A stretch of DNA of 12,610 bases from an uncultured Chloroflexota bacterium (GCA_937927665.1 CALBRY010000408.1:1-12610), one strand, 5' to 3'; positions 1-6,771 are shown, counted from the first letter of the stretch. Program-made: numbers and translations. Notes: generated by a model not told the origin, from the letters alone.

Positions 1-438
1 CGTGAGCTGAACGGCATGATCGAATCGCTTTCCACGTTCCTTGATCCGCGACTAGTCTATTTCGCCTATGTCAATGATCAGCCAGCCGGGTTTATTCTAG
101 GCATTCCTGACTTTAATCAGGTGCTCCATAAGGCGTATGCCCGCCCCGGAACACCGGAAATCATCTCGCTGCTGCGCGCACTTTACTATTGGAAGGTCAA
201 GCCAGTCATCACGTGGAGCCGTGTTCCGCTGATGGGTGTTAGGGCAGAATACCGGAACAAAGGGGTCGATGCGACGATGTATTATCATCTGCTTCGAACC
301 ATCGTAATGGATACTCCTTATCCCTTCAGTGACTCCGGTTGGGTGTTGGAAACGAACAAGGACATGGTTGGGATCGTGGATAATTTCGGAGGGAAGGTCT
401 ATAAGCGCTACCGACTTTATGAACGATCAACGGGATAA
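1..438 (+). CDS. GNAT-like N-acetyltransferase, C-terminal part (5' truncated by window)
   Basis: The reading frame is open from base 1, so only the last 145 residues of a longer protein are visible; the first ATG at 16 is probably internal. The visible part resembles the C-terminal acyltransferase half of the YghO-like GNAT proteins: a PAGFILGIPDFNQVL strand-helix segment, then LMGVRAEYRNKGVDATMYY, which fits the acetyl-CoA binding motif (R/Q-x-x-G-x-[GA]) with R-N-K-G-V-D, and finally a WVLETN...NFGGKVYKRYRLYE ending typical of the fold, where the protein closes on the strand after the last helix. The substrate is unknown. It is probably cytosolic, since no membrane segment is visible. It ends 21 bases before the response regulator gene on the same strand, so the two may be cotranscribed. 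Family assignment is from recall of conserved blocks; the exact subfamily is uncertain. Confidence 0.72.
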   Translation, partial: RELNGMIESLSTFLDPRLVYFAYVNDQPAGFILGIPDFNQVLHKAYARPGTPEIISLLRALYYWKVKPVITWSRVPLMGVRAEYRNKGVDATMYYHLLRTIVMDTPYPFSDSGWVLETNKDMVGIVDNFGGKVYKRYRLYERSTG

Positions 439-459
439 ACTACGGGTGGATGAACGCGT

Positions 460-834
460 ATGGCAACGATTCTAATCATTGATGATGAAGTCATGACGGT
501 ACAAATGCTGACTGCGCTCCTCAAGATCATGGGTCATGAGGCAGTCGGCGCAACCACCGCCATGCAAGCTGTTCAAACACTTGGATATCTTGAACCGGAC
601 GCGATTCTGCTCGACATCATGCTTCCCGATGTCAACGGATTACAGGTATGCCGCAATCTGCGCGCTAATCCGCGAACGGAGCGCACGCCGATCTTTATGA
701 TCAGCGCAACCGCTCCCCCCTTGATCGCTGAAGCGCAAGCGGTCGGTGCATCGGGATATCTTGTTAAACCGCTCACTTTGAATGATATTCGCGCGGCGCT
801 GGCAACGGTGGGCGTTGCATCGGTCGGCAGATAG
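460..834 (+). CDS. Single-domain response regulator (CheY-like receiver)
   Basis: This is a 124-residue protein consisting of one receiver domain and nothing else. The acidic pocket is D8-D9, the phospho-acceptor is D52 (in ILLDIMLPD), the switch Ser is S82 (in MISA) and the conserved Lys is K103 (in YLVKPL), so all residues needed for phosphoryl transfer and switching are present. It should take phosphate from a histidine kinase encoded elsewhere and act by protein contact, because there is no DNA-binding or enzymatic output domain. The start ATG has only a weak purine stretch upstream (GGGTGGA). The stop codon touches the stop codon of the convergent solute-binding protein gene with no base between. 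No kinase gene is visible in the window, so its pathway cannot be inferred. The family call is secure. Confidence 0.93.
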   Translation: MATILIIDDEVMTVQMLTALLKIMGHEAVGATTAMQAVQTLGYLEPDAILLDIMLPDVNGLQVCRNLRANPRTERTPIFMISATAPPLIAEAQAVGASGYLVKPLTLNDIRAALATVGVASVGR

Positions 835-2130
835 CTAACCGCTGCCCGCCAAAAGCAGGACTTCGCGCGCGGCGGCTTCTGCGCTCAAGCCTTGATTGAT
901 CACATCGATCAAGGCGGTTTGCAGCGCCCGCCCGGCAGGACTTCCCGAACCAAGCGGTACAGTCGCGTTTGCCCACAACGACTCGATCAACGCGACATAG
1001 ACTGCATCTTCGCGCAGTGCAAGCGCGCTCCGTGAGGAAGGTAGGAAGTACAGCAGTTCGGTGTATTCGTTCTGCCGATGGATTTCCATCATCCAACTGA
1101 TCAAGCGTACGACTGCGGCTTGACGATCAGCATCGCCTGTCACCATCACCCACACCCACCCATCGACTACTGTGCTAGGCGTTCCATCGAGCGTTGGTAA
1201 TTCCCCGGCAGACAACCGTGATCCTCTCGCGACCCACTCTTGATAGGTGTGCGCGTTCACCACGCCGATCGCCTCTTGCGAGAGCAGCATATCCGCGTAT
1301 GCCGATGGGTCGGCATATGTCAATACATTCGGCGAAATCCACCCCGCCCGCGCGCCTTCTGCATAAAAGCTAAACAAGCGCGTGAGCGCGTTCCGATCAA
1401 TGCTGATTAACCCATCCGCGCCGAATACCCCGTCCGCGCTGATCACCTGCGCGATGAGGAGTTCCATTGCGGGAGCGGGACGGTTGGCGGGAAAAACGAA
1501 CGGAATTCCTGCCCCGGCGATCGTGTCGATCAATGCCGTGCTTTCAATCAGTTCAGCCGCATATGCCGTATGCCATAAATCGAGGGCGTAGGGAATGCCA
1601 AACGTTTGATCGTCTACCCGTCCGAGATGAATTCCAGCGGTAGGCATTCCATCAAGCAGCGCGAGAATAGCAGCGTCTTGCATTGGCTCCAGATAGCCGC
1701 CTTCTGCCGCCGTGACTAGATCGGCGCGGCGGAGCAGTGTCACATCGGGGAGTGCATCCGGTGCGACCGCGCTGGCGCTGCGGATAGTTTCCAGTACACC
1801 ACCTTCATCACCGGGACGCTTGAGGCGAAGATCGATGCTTAGTCCGGGATTTTGCGCCAAAAATCCGCTGATCAATTCAGAGAGGAGTTCGGCGGCATCT
1901 TCTCGATCGACGGGTGCAAGCGGTTCTGGCAGCCAGATACGCAGTGTGATCGGATCGGGCGGATTGACGTCCGCATCTCCCGGCAGAATCGAAACATTGA
2001 TTTCCGGTTCGCTTGTAGCCTCAGCCGTTGCCTCAGCCGTCGCCAACTCCCCTTCCGGCATCGCTGATGGGCTGCATGCGGCGAGAAGTGTTCCAACGAT
2101 CAACAGCGCACCGGGCAATCGACGCATCAT
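835..2130 (-). CDS. Extracellular solute-binding lipoprotein (ABC sugar-type, family 1)
   Basis: From the ATG at 2130 the protein has 431 residues. An ATG-ATG pair begins a textbook lipoprotein signal: positive MMRR, hydrophobic LPGALLIVGTLL, lipobox L-A-A-C with lipidated C19. An AGGA Shine-Dalgarno lies 9 bases upstream of 2130, whereas an in-frame upstream GTG at 2160 would put ten extra polar residues before the signal. After the Cys comes a low-complexity ATAEATAEATSEPE linker, then a periplasmic-binding fold: an early strand LRIWLPEP, a PDVTLLRRADL segment, and GIPYALDLWHTAY near residues 178-190, the typical hinge and ligand region of MalE-type binding proteins. The substrate is unknown. 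It follows the DUF1684 gene by 5 bases, so the two are probably one transcript. No permease or ATPase gene lies nearby, which is unusual for an ABC importer component. Confidence 0.85.
   Translation of the reverse strand: MMRRLPGALLIVGTLLAACSPSAMPEGELATAEATAEATSEPEINVSILPGDADVNPPDPITLRIWLPEPLAPVDREDAAELLSELISGFLAQNPGLSIDLRLKRPGDEGGVLETIRSASAVAPDALPDVTLLRRADLVTAAEGGYLEPMQDAAILALLDGMPTAGIHLGRVDDQTFGIPYALDLWHTAYAAELIESTALIDTIAGAGIPFVFPANRPAPAMELLIAQVISADGVFGADGLISIDRNALTRLFSFYAEGARAGWISPNVLTYADPSAYADMLLSQEAIGVVNAHTYQEWVARGSRLSAGELPTLDGTPSTVVDGWVWVMVTGDADRQAAVVRLISWMMEIHRQNEYTELLYFLPSSRSALALREDAVYVALIESLWANATVPLGSGSPAGRALQTALIDVINQGLSAEAAAREVLLLAGSG
2018..2041 (-). repeat. Two tandem 12-bp units encoding the ATAE linker
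   Basis: On the plus strand GCCTCAGCCGTT is followed directly by GCCTCAGCCGTC, with one mismatch. It encodes the repeated Ala-Thr-Ala-Glu units just after the lipobox of the solute-binding protein. The unit is a multiple of three, so copy-number slippage would change linker length without breaking the frame. Confidence 0.6.
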
Positions 2131-2135
2131 CTCGG

Positions 2136-2711
2136 TTAGTCCTGTCGTGTACTCACCCACTCACCCAACGGGAGCTTTTCTCCGGCGCGTACTGCCACCT
2201 TGAGACGGTTTTCAAACGGCGTCAGCGGGCAGCTCCATTGAACAGGTTCGCGCCCTTCGCGGGAAGCAAGCGCGGACGGTTCATCGTAAGCACAGTATGG
2301 GTTATACGCCACATTGAAATCGACCGCGAATGTGTTCTCGTCAATCTGTTCAGGATCGATATAGCGTCCGCCGCCGTAAGTCTCTTTATTCACGTTCGCA
2401 TCAGTAAAGGGAAGAAAAAATCCGTGCGGCGTTTCGAAGATCGTCAACTGCACAGTTTCGCCATCGACATCAAACGCGAAGCGCCCATAACGACGATAGC
2501 GGCGGATTTCGCCTGTCGTCGTTTCGATGGTCATCACGTCATCGTCTGCGAATCGTTCAACCGTCACGTTGAGATCAAGCGCAGGGTTGTAATCGTAGTA
2601 TTCAAGGCGGCTGAAAAGCGCCTGCTGTGCTTCTGAAAGTGGAGATTGCGGATGCGTCTTGAAAAATCGATCCTTATCGGCACGCATAGCGGTGATTTGC
2701 GCGGCGCTCAT
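2136..2711 (-). CDS. DUF1684 family protein
   Basis: This is a 191-residue protein with no signal peptide or membrane segment. The family's conserved blocks are in order: FTDANVNKETYGGGRYID (about 102-119), DFNVAYNPYCAY (131-142) and CPLTPFENRL (161-170) followed by AGEK. DUF1684 proteins have no established biochemical role. Here the loop between the YCAY and CPL blocks is longer than the usual short link, carrying about 18 residues. The start at 2711 is supported by AGAGGAG about 9 bases upstream. It is followed after 5 bases by the lipoprotein gene, so the pair looks like an operon. Upstream there is only about 25 bases to the end of a strong terminator, leaving no obvious promoter. Family call is confident; function is unknown. 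Confidence 0.85.
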   Translation of the reverse strand: MSAAQITAMRADKDRFFKTHPQSPLSEAQQALFSRLEYYDYNPALDLNVTVERFADDDVMTIETTTGEIRRYRRYGRFAFDVDGETVQLTIFETPHGFFLPFTDANVNKETYGGGRYIDPEQIDENTFAVDFNVAYNPYCAYDEPSALASREGREPVQWSCPLTPFENRLKVAVRAGEKLPLGEWVSTRQD

Positions 2712-2736
2712 TGGGTGAAGCTCCTCTCGCTTGGGG

Positions 2737-2768
2737 AAACAAAAACAGGTGAGCGGGTGTCACCTGTT
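2737..2768 (-). terminator. Intrinsic terminator after tRNA-Ser
   Basis: Read on the minus strand, AACAGGTGA and TCACCTGTT form a perfect 9-bp stem with a 7-base loop, and the U-rich run TTTTTGTTT begins at the end of the stem. It starts 6 bases after the tRNA 3' end. The plus-strand reading has no T-tract, so it terminates only leftward transcription. Confidence 0.9.
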
Positions 2769-2774
2769 CGGGAG

Positions 2775-2861
2775 CGGAGAGGGAGGGATTCGAACCCTCG
2801 ATACCCGCAAGGGTATACTCATTTTCGAGACGAGCACATTCAACCACTCTGCCACCTCTCC
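2775..2861 (-). tRNA. tRNA-Ser (anticodon CGA)
   Basis: The 87-nt gene folds as a class II tRNA. The acceptor stem GGAGAGG pairs with CCTCTCC and the discriminator base is G. The D-loop contains GG; the anticodon stem CTCGT/ATGAG encloses the loop CTCGAAA, giving anticodon CGA (reads UCG). The long variable arm is a TACCC/GGGTA hairpin and the T-arm is GAGGG-TTCGAAT-CCCTC. The long variable arm and the anticodon both specify serine. CCA is not encoded, so it must be added after transcription. It has its own promoter upstream and a terminator just downstream, and lies 66 bases after tadA. Proximity of tRNA-Ser and tadA is also known from Firmicutes such as Bacillus subtilis. Confidence 0.97.
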
Positions 2862-2871
2862 ATCGCCAAAG

Positions 2872-2899
2872 ATTATACCGCATGAACACGCCGCGTAAA
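2872..2899 (-). promoter_or_regulatory. Promoter of tRNA-Ser
   Basis: On the minus strand TTTACG (2899-2894) and a perfect TATAAT (2877-2872) are separated by 16 bases. The -10 box ends 10 bases before the first base of the tRNA at 2861, so transcription would start within a few bases of the mature 5' end. This fits a strong sigma-70-type tRNA promoter. Confidence 0.8.
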
Positions 2900-2927
2900 T
2901 CCCGAAATTTTCAGTACCGCACGACAC

Positions 2928-3377
2928 CTAACGGCGCAGCCCTCGAAAGAATCGTTTCAACTGCTCCCCGGCTTCATCTGCCATCAATCCGCCTTGCACA
3001 TCGATCCGGTGATTCAGTTTGTCATGGCGGCAGATATCGACGATGCTGCCCGCCGCCCCCGCTTTCGGATCGATAGCGGCATAAACGAGCCGAGGCAGCC
3101 GCGCCAACACCATCGCCCCGGCACACATCGCGCACGGTTCCAGTGTGCAGTAGAGTGTCACACCATCGAGCCGCCATGTGTGCAAATGCGCCGCCGCCTG
3201 CCGGATCGCCAGCATTTCGGCGTGCGCGGTCGGATCAAGATCAGCCTCGCGTCGGTTATATCCCGTGCCGATCACGCTTCCTTGATAGACAGCGATCGCG
3301 CCAATTGGCACATCACGGCTGACGAGCGCTTTTTCGGCTTCGGCAATCGCCAGCCGCATGAAATCAAGATCACTCAT
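2928..3377 (-). CDS. tadA: tRNA-specific adenosine deaminase TadA
   Basis: TadA converts A34 to inosine in tRNA-Arg(ACG), letting one tRNA read several CGN codons. The 149-residue length is normal for the family. The zinc site is complete: H52-A-E54 (in TAHAEM) holds the first ligand and the catalytic Glu, and P81-C82-A-M-C85 supplies the two Cys ligands. The N-terminal helix FMRLAIAEAEKAL and DVPIGAIAV also match bacterial TadA rather than free-nucleotide deaminases. The gene starts 6 bases after the stop of the upstream hypothetical gene, with a weak AGG as ribosome site, so translation is probably coupled. It is the last protein gene before the tRNA-Ser. The deaminated tRNA-Arg gene is not in the window. 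Confidence is high. Confidence 0.95.
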   Translation of the reverse strand: MSDLDFMRLAIAEAEKALVSRDVPIGAIAVYQGSVIGTGYNRREADLDPTAHAEMLAIRQAAAHLHTWRLDGVTLYCTLEPCAMCAGAMVLARLPRLVYAAIDPKAGAAGSIVDICRHDKLNHRIDVQGGLMADEAGEQLKRFFRGLRR

Positions 3378-3383
3378 GGCTGC

Positions 3384-3839
3384 CTAAAAGAACGATAACT
3401 GCGTCGGAGCGTCTTCGGCGGGTTCGTCAGGCTCGTTTTCGGCGGAGTCTGCTTCCGCTTCGATCGCTTCGGGATCAAGGGCGTGTTCGTGGCGGTGCGC
3501 GGTATGCAAATCGAGCGCGGCTTCTTCCGGCGGGAGTGGTTCACCGTCGCCAAGCACGCCGCCGGGATTGACAGCGGCTTCGTTCGCGGCGGCGATCTTG
3601 CCGAGCGCGGCAATCTGTTCGATCATCGCAGGATCAGGCGCGAAACCATCCGGCATGTCATCAACATGGGCGGTAGCGGCGAGCGTCAGTTGTGTTAGCT
3701 CGTCTTCGCGGAAACCGAGTTGTTTCATCACATGACGAAGCGTGCGCTCGGTGCGCTTATCGCCCTGACGGATGACGTATTTCCAATGTGCGCGCAAACT
3801 CGCGCGATATTCATCTTCAAACGGCGATTTGCCGGGCAT
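3384..3839 (-). CDS. Hypothetical protein with acidic tail ending QLSFF
   Basis: This 151-residue protein is not recognised. Residues 1-50 are rich in Arg, Lys and aromatic residues and look helical (FEDEYRASLRAHWKYVIRQ, then RTLRHVMKQLGFREDEL). Residues 60-100 are mixed. Residues 100-146 are strongly acidic and Ala/Pro/Glu rich, probably disordered. The last five residues are QLSFF, close to the QL[SD]LF consensus that binds the bacterial DNA sliding clamp, which often sits at an extreme C-terminus after a flexible tail. There is no signal peptide or membrane segment. The start is supported by GAGGA 8 bases upstream. It lies 55 bases after the RNase D-like gene and 6 bases before tadA, probably in one operon. 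Function is not assigned; a replication or repair link is only a hypothesis from the tail. Confidence 0.8.
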   Translation of the reverse strand: MPGKSPFEDEYRASLRAHWKYVIRQGDKRTERTLRHVMKQLGFREDELTQLTLAATAHVDDMPDGFAPDPAMIEQIAALGKIAAANEAAVNPGGVLGDGEPLPPEEAALDLHTAHRHEHALDPEAIEAEADSAENEPDEPAEDAPTQLSFF

Positions 3840-3894
3840 TCAAACTGTCCTCAACTATATAAAGGAATGGGCGAATCTCCTCGCGCTGTGATGG

Positions 3895-5043
3895 CTAGTT
3901 CTCCGGTTTCTTGAAGCGCGCCAACACACCGAGCAGTTCTTCGCCATACGTCTGCTTGCGCCATTCGCCCAAGCTGGGGATCGCGTCGAGGTCTTCGAGG
4001 GTCACAGGCATATGCTCCGCCAGCGCCCACAGCGCCTCGCGCGCCAAAATCACATCCGCTTCGACTCCGCGCGATTCGGCACGGTGTTTGCGCCATTCGC
4101 GGAGCGCGGTATAGACCTCCACCACAAACGGATCGGCGGGCGGTTCAATGGGCGGCGGCGTTGGAAGTTCTGCATGGCGTCCACGTTCGACCGTTTTCAG
4201 CACCTCTGCCCCGAAGCGCCGCTGTAATCCCGGCGTCATGCCGTCCACATGGCTCAACTGCTCCATTGTTGCGGGTGACGTTTGCGCGATTGCGACCAGC
4301 ACCTTATCTTGCAAAATCTTGAACGGCGGCAGATCAATGCGGCGGGCGGTGTTTTCGCGCCAGAGATAAAGCTCACGCAAAATCGCCATCGGGCGGGCGC
4401 GAAGCTGACTCGGTTTGCCAAGCCGCCAGTATCCTTCAGGATCAAAAACATGATGGGCGGCGGGCAGACGATTCAACTCGTCGAAGGTTTCGCGGACTTC
4501 GCGCCACAGATTGCGCTCGGTGAACAACTGCGCGAAATGGTCGCGGATAGCGGGCAGATAATAGGTGTCCGTTTGCGCGTACAGCAGGCTATCGCGCGAA
4601 AGCGGACGCATGCCCCAATCATCACGCTGGTGGCTCTTATCCAACTGAATGCCGATGATGTCGTTGACGAGATTATTCAACCCGATGGCACGATAGCCGC
4701 AAATACGCGCCGCGATCATGGTATCGAAAAGATTGCGGAAGGTGAAGCTAAAATCGCGCTTCATCGTCATCACGTCATAGGTTGCCGCGTGAAACACCTT
4801 CTCGATCGATTCGCTGGCGAACAACGGCGCAAGCGGTGACATATCACGCACCACCAGCGGGTCAATGATGAAATCCTGCTGCCGTGTAGAAATCTGGATT
4901 AAGCAGACACGCTCGCGGTAGGCATACAGGCTGTTTGATTCGGTATCTACGGCGAGCATAGCCTCTTGCGCCATCACTTCGGCGGCTTGTTTTAGGCGCT
5001 CATCCGTCTCGACCATGGTGACGGGGGGTAAACGCTGTGTCAT
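3895..5043 (-). CDS. rnd: Ribonuclease D-like 3'-5' exonuclease
   Basis: From the ATG at 5043 the protein has 382 residues, close to the usual RNase D length. It has an N-terminal DEDDy exonuclease domain followed by HRDC-type helical domains. Motif I is AVDTESNSL (D33, E35), motif II is HAATYDVMTMKRD (D90), and motif III is DWGMRPLS...YAQTD (Y155, D159), so all four acidic metal ligands and the tyrosine are present. An HRDC region covers about 220-290 and a second, weaker one the C-terminus, as in RNase D. It should trim 3' ends of stable RNA precursors in the cytosol. The ATG overlaps the corA stop codon as ATGA, a translational-coupling arrangement; an in-frame GTG at 5049 is the alternative start. 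Loss of the usual HAG/HNG context (here HAAT) is minor. Confidence 0.9.
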   Translation of the reverse strand: MTQRLPPVTMVETDERLKQAAEVMAQEAMLAVDTESNSLYAYRERVCLIQISTRQQDFIIDPLVVRDMSPLAPLFASESIEKVFHAATYDVMTMKRDFSFTFRNLFDTMIAARICGYRAIGLNNLVNDIIGIQLDKSHQRDDWGMRPLSRDSLLYAQTDTYYLPAIRDHFAQLFTERNLWREVRETFDELNRLPAAHHVFDPEGYWRLGKPSQLRARPMAILRELYLWRENTARRIDLPPFKILQDKVLVAIAQTSPATMEQLSHVDGMTPGLQRRFGAEVLKTVERGRHAELPTPPPIEPPADPFVVEVYTALREWRKHRAESRGVEADVILAREALWALAEHMPVTLEDLDAIPSLGEWRKQTYGEELLGVLARFKKPEN

Positions 5044-5957
5044 AACCACTTTCGACTTCGGAAAAAGATTAACATAAGGATAGCGACGGATATCATCGCG
5101 CCGATGACAAATACGAACGCACTCGGATGTTCAGAAAACGGTAGCGAGATATTCATCCCGTAGATGCCGCTGATGAGCGTCAAGGGCAGCATGATCACAG
5201 AAATCACGGTCAGGACGCGCATCACCGCATTAATGCGGTGACTGACGAGCGTATCGGCGGTTTCGCTTAAGCCGACGATGATTTCGTAGCTCTCATCGAG
5301 AATATCGCGTGCGCGGGTGAGATGATCGACAAGATCGCCGAAATAATCTTCCAAATCTTCCTGAATAACCGGATGCTCCAAATGCTCCAGTTCTTGCAAG
5401 ATCGGAATCTGCTGGCGGACGATCCGCCGCAGCGCGATGATGTCACGACGTAAGATGGCGATTTCTCGAATAACGTGCGGCGCATCCGCCGTAAAAATCG
5501 TCTCCTCAACACTGCGGATATTGTTATCGACGCGCCTCAAAATCGGAAAGACATAATCCACAAGCCGGTCGAGCAGGAAATACAGCGCATGGGCAGCGCC
5601 GCCATTGAGAAACATCCCGACCTGATTCGGATCATTCAAGCATTGATCGTACAGCTTGACGAGCGGCTTTAGGTTGCCATCATGGATCGTGACCAGATAG
5701 CCGCGCCCGACAAGGATTTCAACCTCCCCTTGACGCGAAAGCCGCAGCTTTTCATCCCATACAGGAAAGTGCATCACGATAAACACGTAATCGTCGGCGG
5801 TATCCAGCTTTGGGCGCTCGTTGGCGCTGAGGATATCTTCAAGGTTCAGCGGATGAATATAGGGGTAGATGCGTCGAAGCGCCTCGACATCCCTTTCGCT
5901 CGGATGGAGGATATTCATCCATGTTGTTTTGATCCCGCCAACCTGTTGAATGCTCAT
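5040..5957 (-). CDS. corA: CorA-family Mg2+ transporter
   Basis: CorA is a homopentameric inner-membrane channel for Mg2+ (also Co2+, Ni2+). This 305-residue protein has the family layout: a cytoplasmic N-terminal alpha/beta domain, a long helical stalk (about 140-250), and two C-terminal membrane segments (about 246-266 and 281-299). The signature Y-G-M-N (GMN at 267-269) sits at the end of the first membrane helix, in SGIYGMNISLPF, and a basic tail RSRKWL follows the second. There is no Shine-Dalgarno upstream, and a promoter with good spacing places the transcript start at or next to the ATG. It is the first gene of a leftward run with the RNase D-like gene overlapping its stop by 4 bases. 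Divergent from the Rieske operon. Confidence 0.95.
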   Translation of the reverse strand: MSIQQVGGIKTTWMNILHPSERDVEALRRIYPYIHPLNLEDILSANERPKLDTADDYVFIVMHFPVWDEKLRLSRQGEVEILVGRGYLVTIHDGNLKPLVKLYDQCLNDPNQVGMFLNGGAAHALYFLLDRLVDYVFPILRRVDNNIRSVEETIFTADAPHVIREIAILRRDIIALRRIVRQQIPILQELEHLEHPVIQEDLEDYFGDLVDHLTRARDILDESYEIIVGLSETADTLVSHRINAVMRVLTVISVIMLPLTLISGIYGMNISLPFSEHPSAFVFVIGAMISVAILMLIFFRSRKWL

Positions 5958-5965
5958 AAATGCGA

Positions 5966-5994
5966 ATTATGACGCGCCGATCGTCCCCTTGCAA
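5966..5994 (-). promoter_or_regulatory. corA promoter, probably leaderless start
   Basis: On the minus strand TTGCAA (5994-5989) and CATAAT (5971-5966) are separated by exactly 17 bases. Only 8 bases lie between the -10 box and the ATG at 5957, so the RNA would begin within about 0-3 bases of the start codon. The absence of a Shine-Dalgarno agrees with leaderless translation. Confidence 0.65.
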
Positions 5995-6008
5995 TCACAC
6001 CCCAATTT

Positions 6009-6037
6009 TTGACAGTCCGGTACGCTTGTGATACATT
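6009..6037 (+). promoter_or_regulatory. Distal promoter (P1) of the Rieske-cytochrome operon
   Basis: A perfect TTGACA (6009-6014) is followed after 17 bases by TACATT (6032-6037), preceded by TG one base upstream, an extended -10 element. The transcript would carry a leader of about 110 bases before the Rieske ATG. The -35 box lies back to back with that of corA, 14 bases apart. Confidence 0.65.
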
Positions 6038-6081
6038 TTACAAAGACATTTCGCCATGAACCGAATATCTTAGTAACCCTC

Positions 6082-6109
6082 TTTCTTAGAGAGAGTTCTG
6101 TGCTATACT
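6082..6109 (+). promoter_or_regulatory. Proximal promoter (P2) of the Rieske-cytochrome operon
   Basis: TATACT (6104-6109) with TGC immediately upstream forms an extended -10 box. The -35 candidate TTTCTT (6082-6087, 16-base spacing) is poor, as is common for extended -10 promoters. The leader would be about 35 bases. Confidence 0.6.
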
Positions 6110-6141
6110 CTTGGCACTTCGGGGTATCTTGGCGAGCATTT

Positions 6142-6147
6142 AGGAGG
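6142..6147 (+). promoter_or_regulatory. Ribosome binding site fixing the Rieske start
   Basis: AGGAGG is complementary to the 16S rRNA 3' end and is spaced 5 bases before ATG 6153. This makes ATG 6153 the start and rules out the in-frame GTG at 6147, which overlaps the site itself. Confidence 0.85.
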
Positions 6148-6152
6148 TGTTC

Positions 6153-6752
6153 ATGGCTAGTGTCGTCTCTAACGAACCCAAAACCCGGGTGACCGCCGCA
6201 CCACAGCCAAAAAGTGAATTAGGGTTGGAAGTTCTTGCGCCCACCCGCCGCGAGTTCCTCTATTACATTTGGGGAGCGTCGATGGCGATGCTTCTGGGTG
6301 GTTCCGGCGCGGCGTTAATCTGGTTTGCGCTGCCTCGCTTTAAGGAAGGCACGTTCGGCGGTGTGTTCAACCTGACTGCCGCGCGCGTTCCTCAGCCGAA
6401 CGGCGCACCGACCTCTGTACCAGAAGGTCGTTTTTGGGTTTCGCACACGGCGAACAACGAGCTGATCGTGCTGTATGGGGTTTGCACGCATCTTGGATGC
6501 CTGCCGAAATGGTCGCTTTCTAATCACCGTTTCGAATGCCCGTGTCACGGTTCAAAATTTGAACTCGACGGCTTGTATATTGAAGGACCTGCTCCGCGCA
6601 GTATGGATCGCTTCGAGACGACGGTTTCTTTCACCGATGGAACGTCTGCCACATCTAATGGTGTGGGCGATCCGATTCCGTTGGAAGGGCGTACCGTGAC
6701 GGGTGTTGCCGTAAATACCGGACGACGAATTAAACGCAACGGCAAGGTTTAA
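6153..6752 (+). CDS. Rieske [2Fe-2S] protein of a cytochrome bc/b6f-type complex
   Basis: This subunit takes an electron from quinol at the outer (Qo) site of cytochrome b and passes it to a c-type heme. The 199-residue protein has a twin-arginine sequence TRREFLYY (R32, R33) directly before a hydrophobic segment (about 38-60), fitting Tat export with a retained membrane anchor. The cluster motifs are C111-T-H113-L-G-C116 and C129-P-C131-H132-G-S: C111, H113, C129 and H132 bind the iron-sulfur cluster while C116 and C131 form the disulfide. The start at ATG 6153 follows a perfect AGGAGG. It is the first gene of a three-gene operon with cytochrome b and diheme cytochrome c, and a hairpin separates it from the cytochrome b gene. 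It would be called qcrA or petC in different naming schemes. Confidence 0.95.
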   Translation: MASVVSNEPKTRVTAAPQPKSELGLEVLAPTRREFLYYIWGASMAMLLGGSGAALIWFALPRFKEGTFGGVFNLTAARVPQPNGAPTSVPEGRFWVSHTANNELIVLYGVCTHLGCLPKWSLSNHRFECPCHGSKFELDGLYIEGPAPRSMDRFETTVSFTDGTSATSNGVGDPIPLEGRTVTGVAVNTGRRIKRNGKV

Positions 6753-6771
6753 CAAGAATATCGGGTAGAAT

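Noticed and set aside
2131..2160. GTG at 2160 as lipoprotein start
   Set aside because: It adds ten polar residues before the signal sequence and overlaps the upstream gene; ATG 2130 has an AGGA site at good spacing.
1712..2203. Long plus-strand frame opposite the lipoprotein gene
   Set aside because: Ser/Arg-rich translation with no recognisable fold, exactly antisense to a well-supported gene.
3292..3299. GCGATCGC octamer, like the HIP1 repeat of cyanobacteria
   Set aside because: I noticed only this one copy, inside tadA, so it is chance.
3840..3894. TATATA in the gap before the hypothetical gene as a promoter
   Set aside because: No acceptable -35 box at the right distance; it may simply be AT-rich sequence before the ribosome site.
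5044..5049. GTG at 5049 as RNase D-like start
   Set aside because: ATG 5043 makes a standard ATGA overlap with corA; the GTG remains possible but less likely.
6147..6155. GTG at 6147 as Rieske start
   Set aside because: It overlaps the AGGAGG ribosome site; ATG 6153 has correct 5-base spacing.
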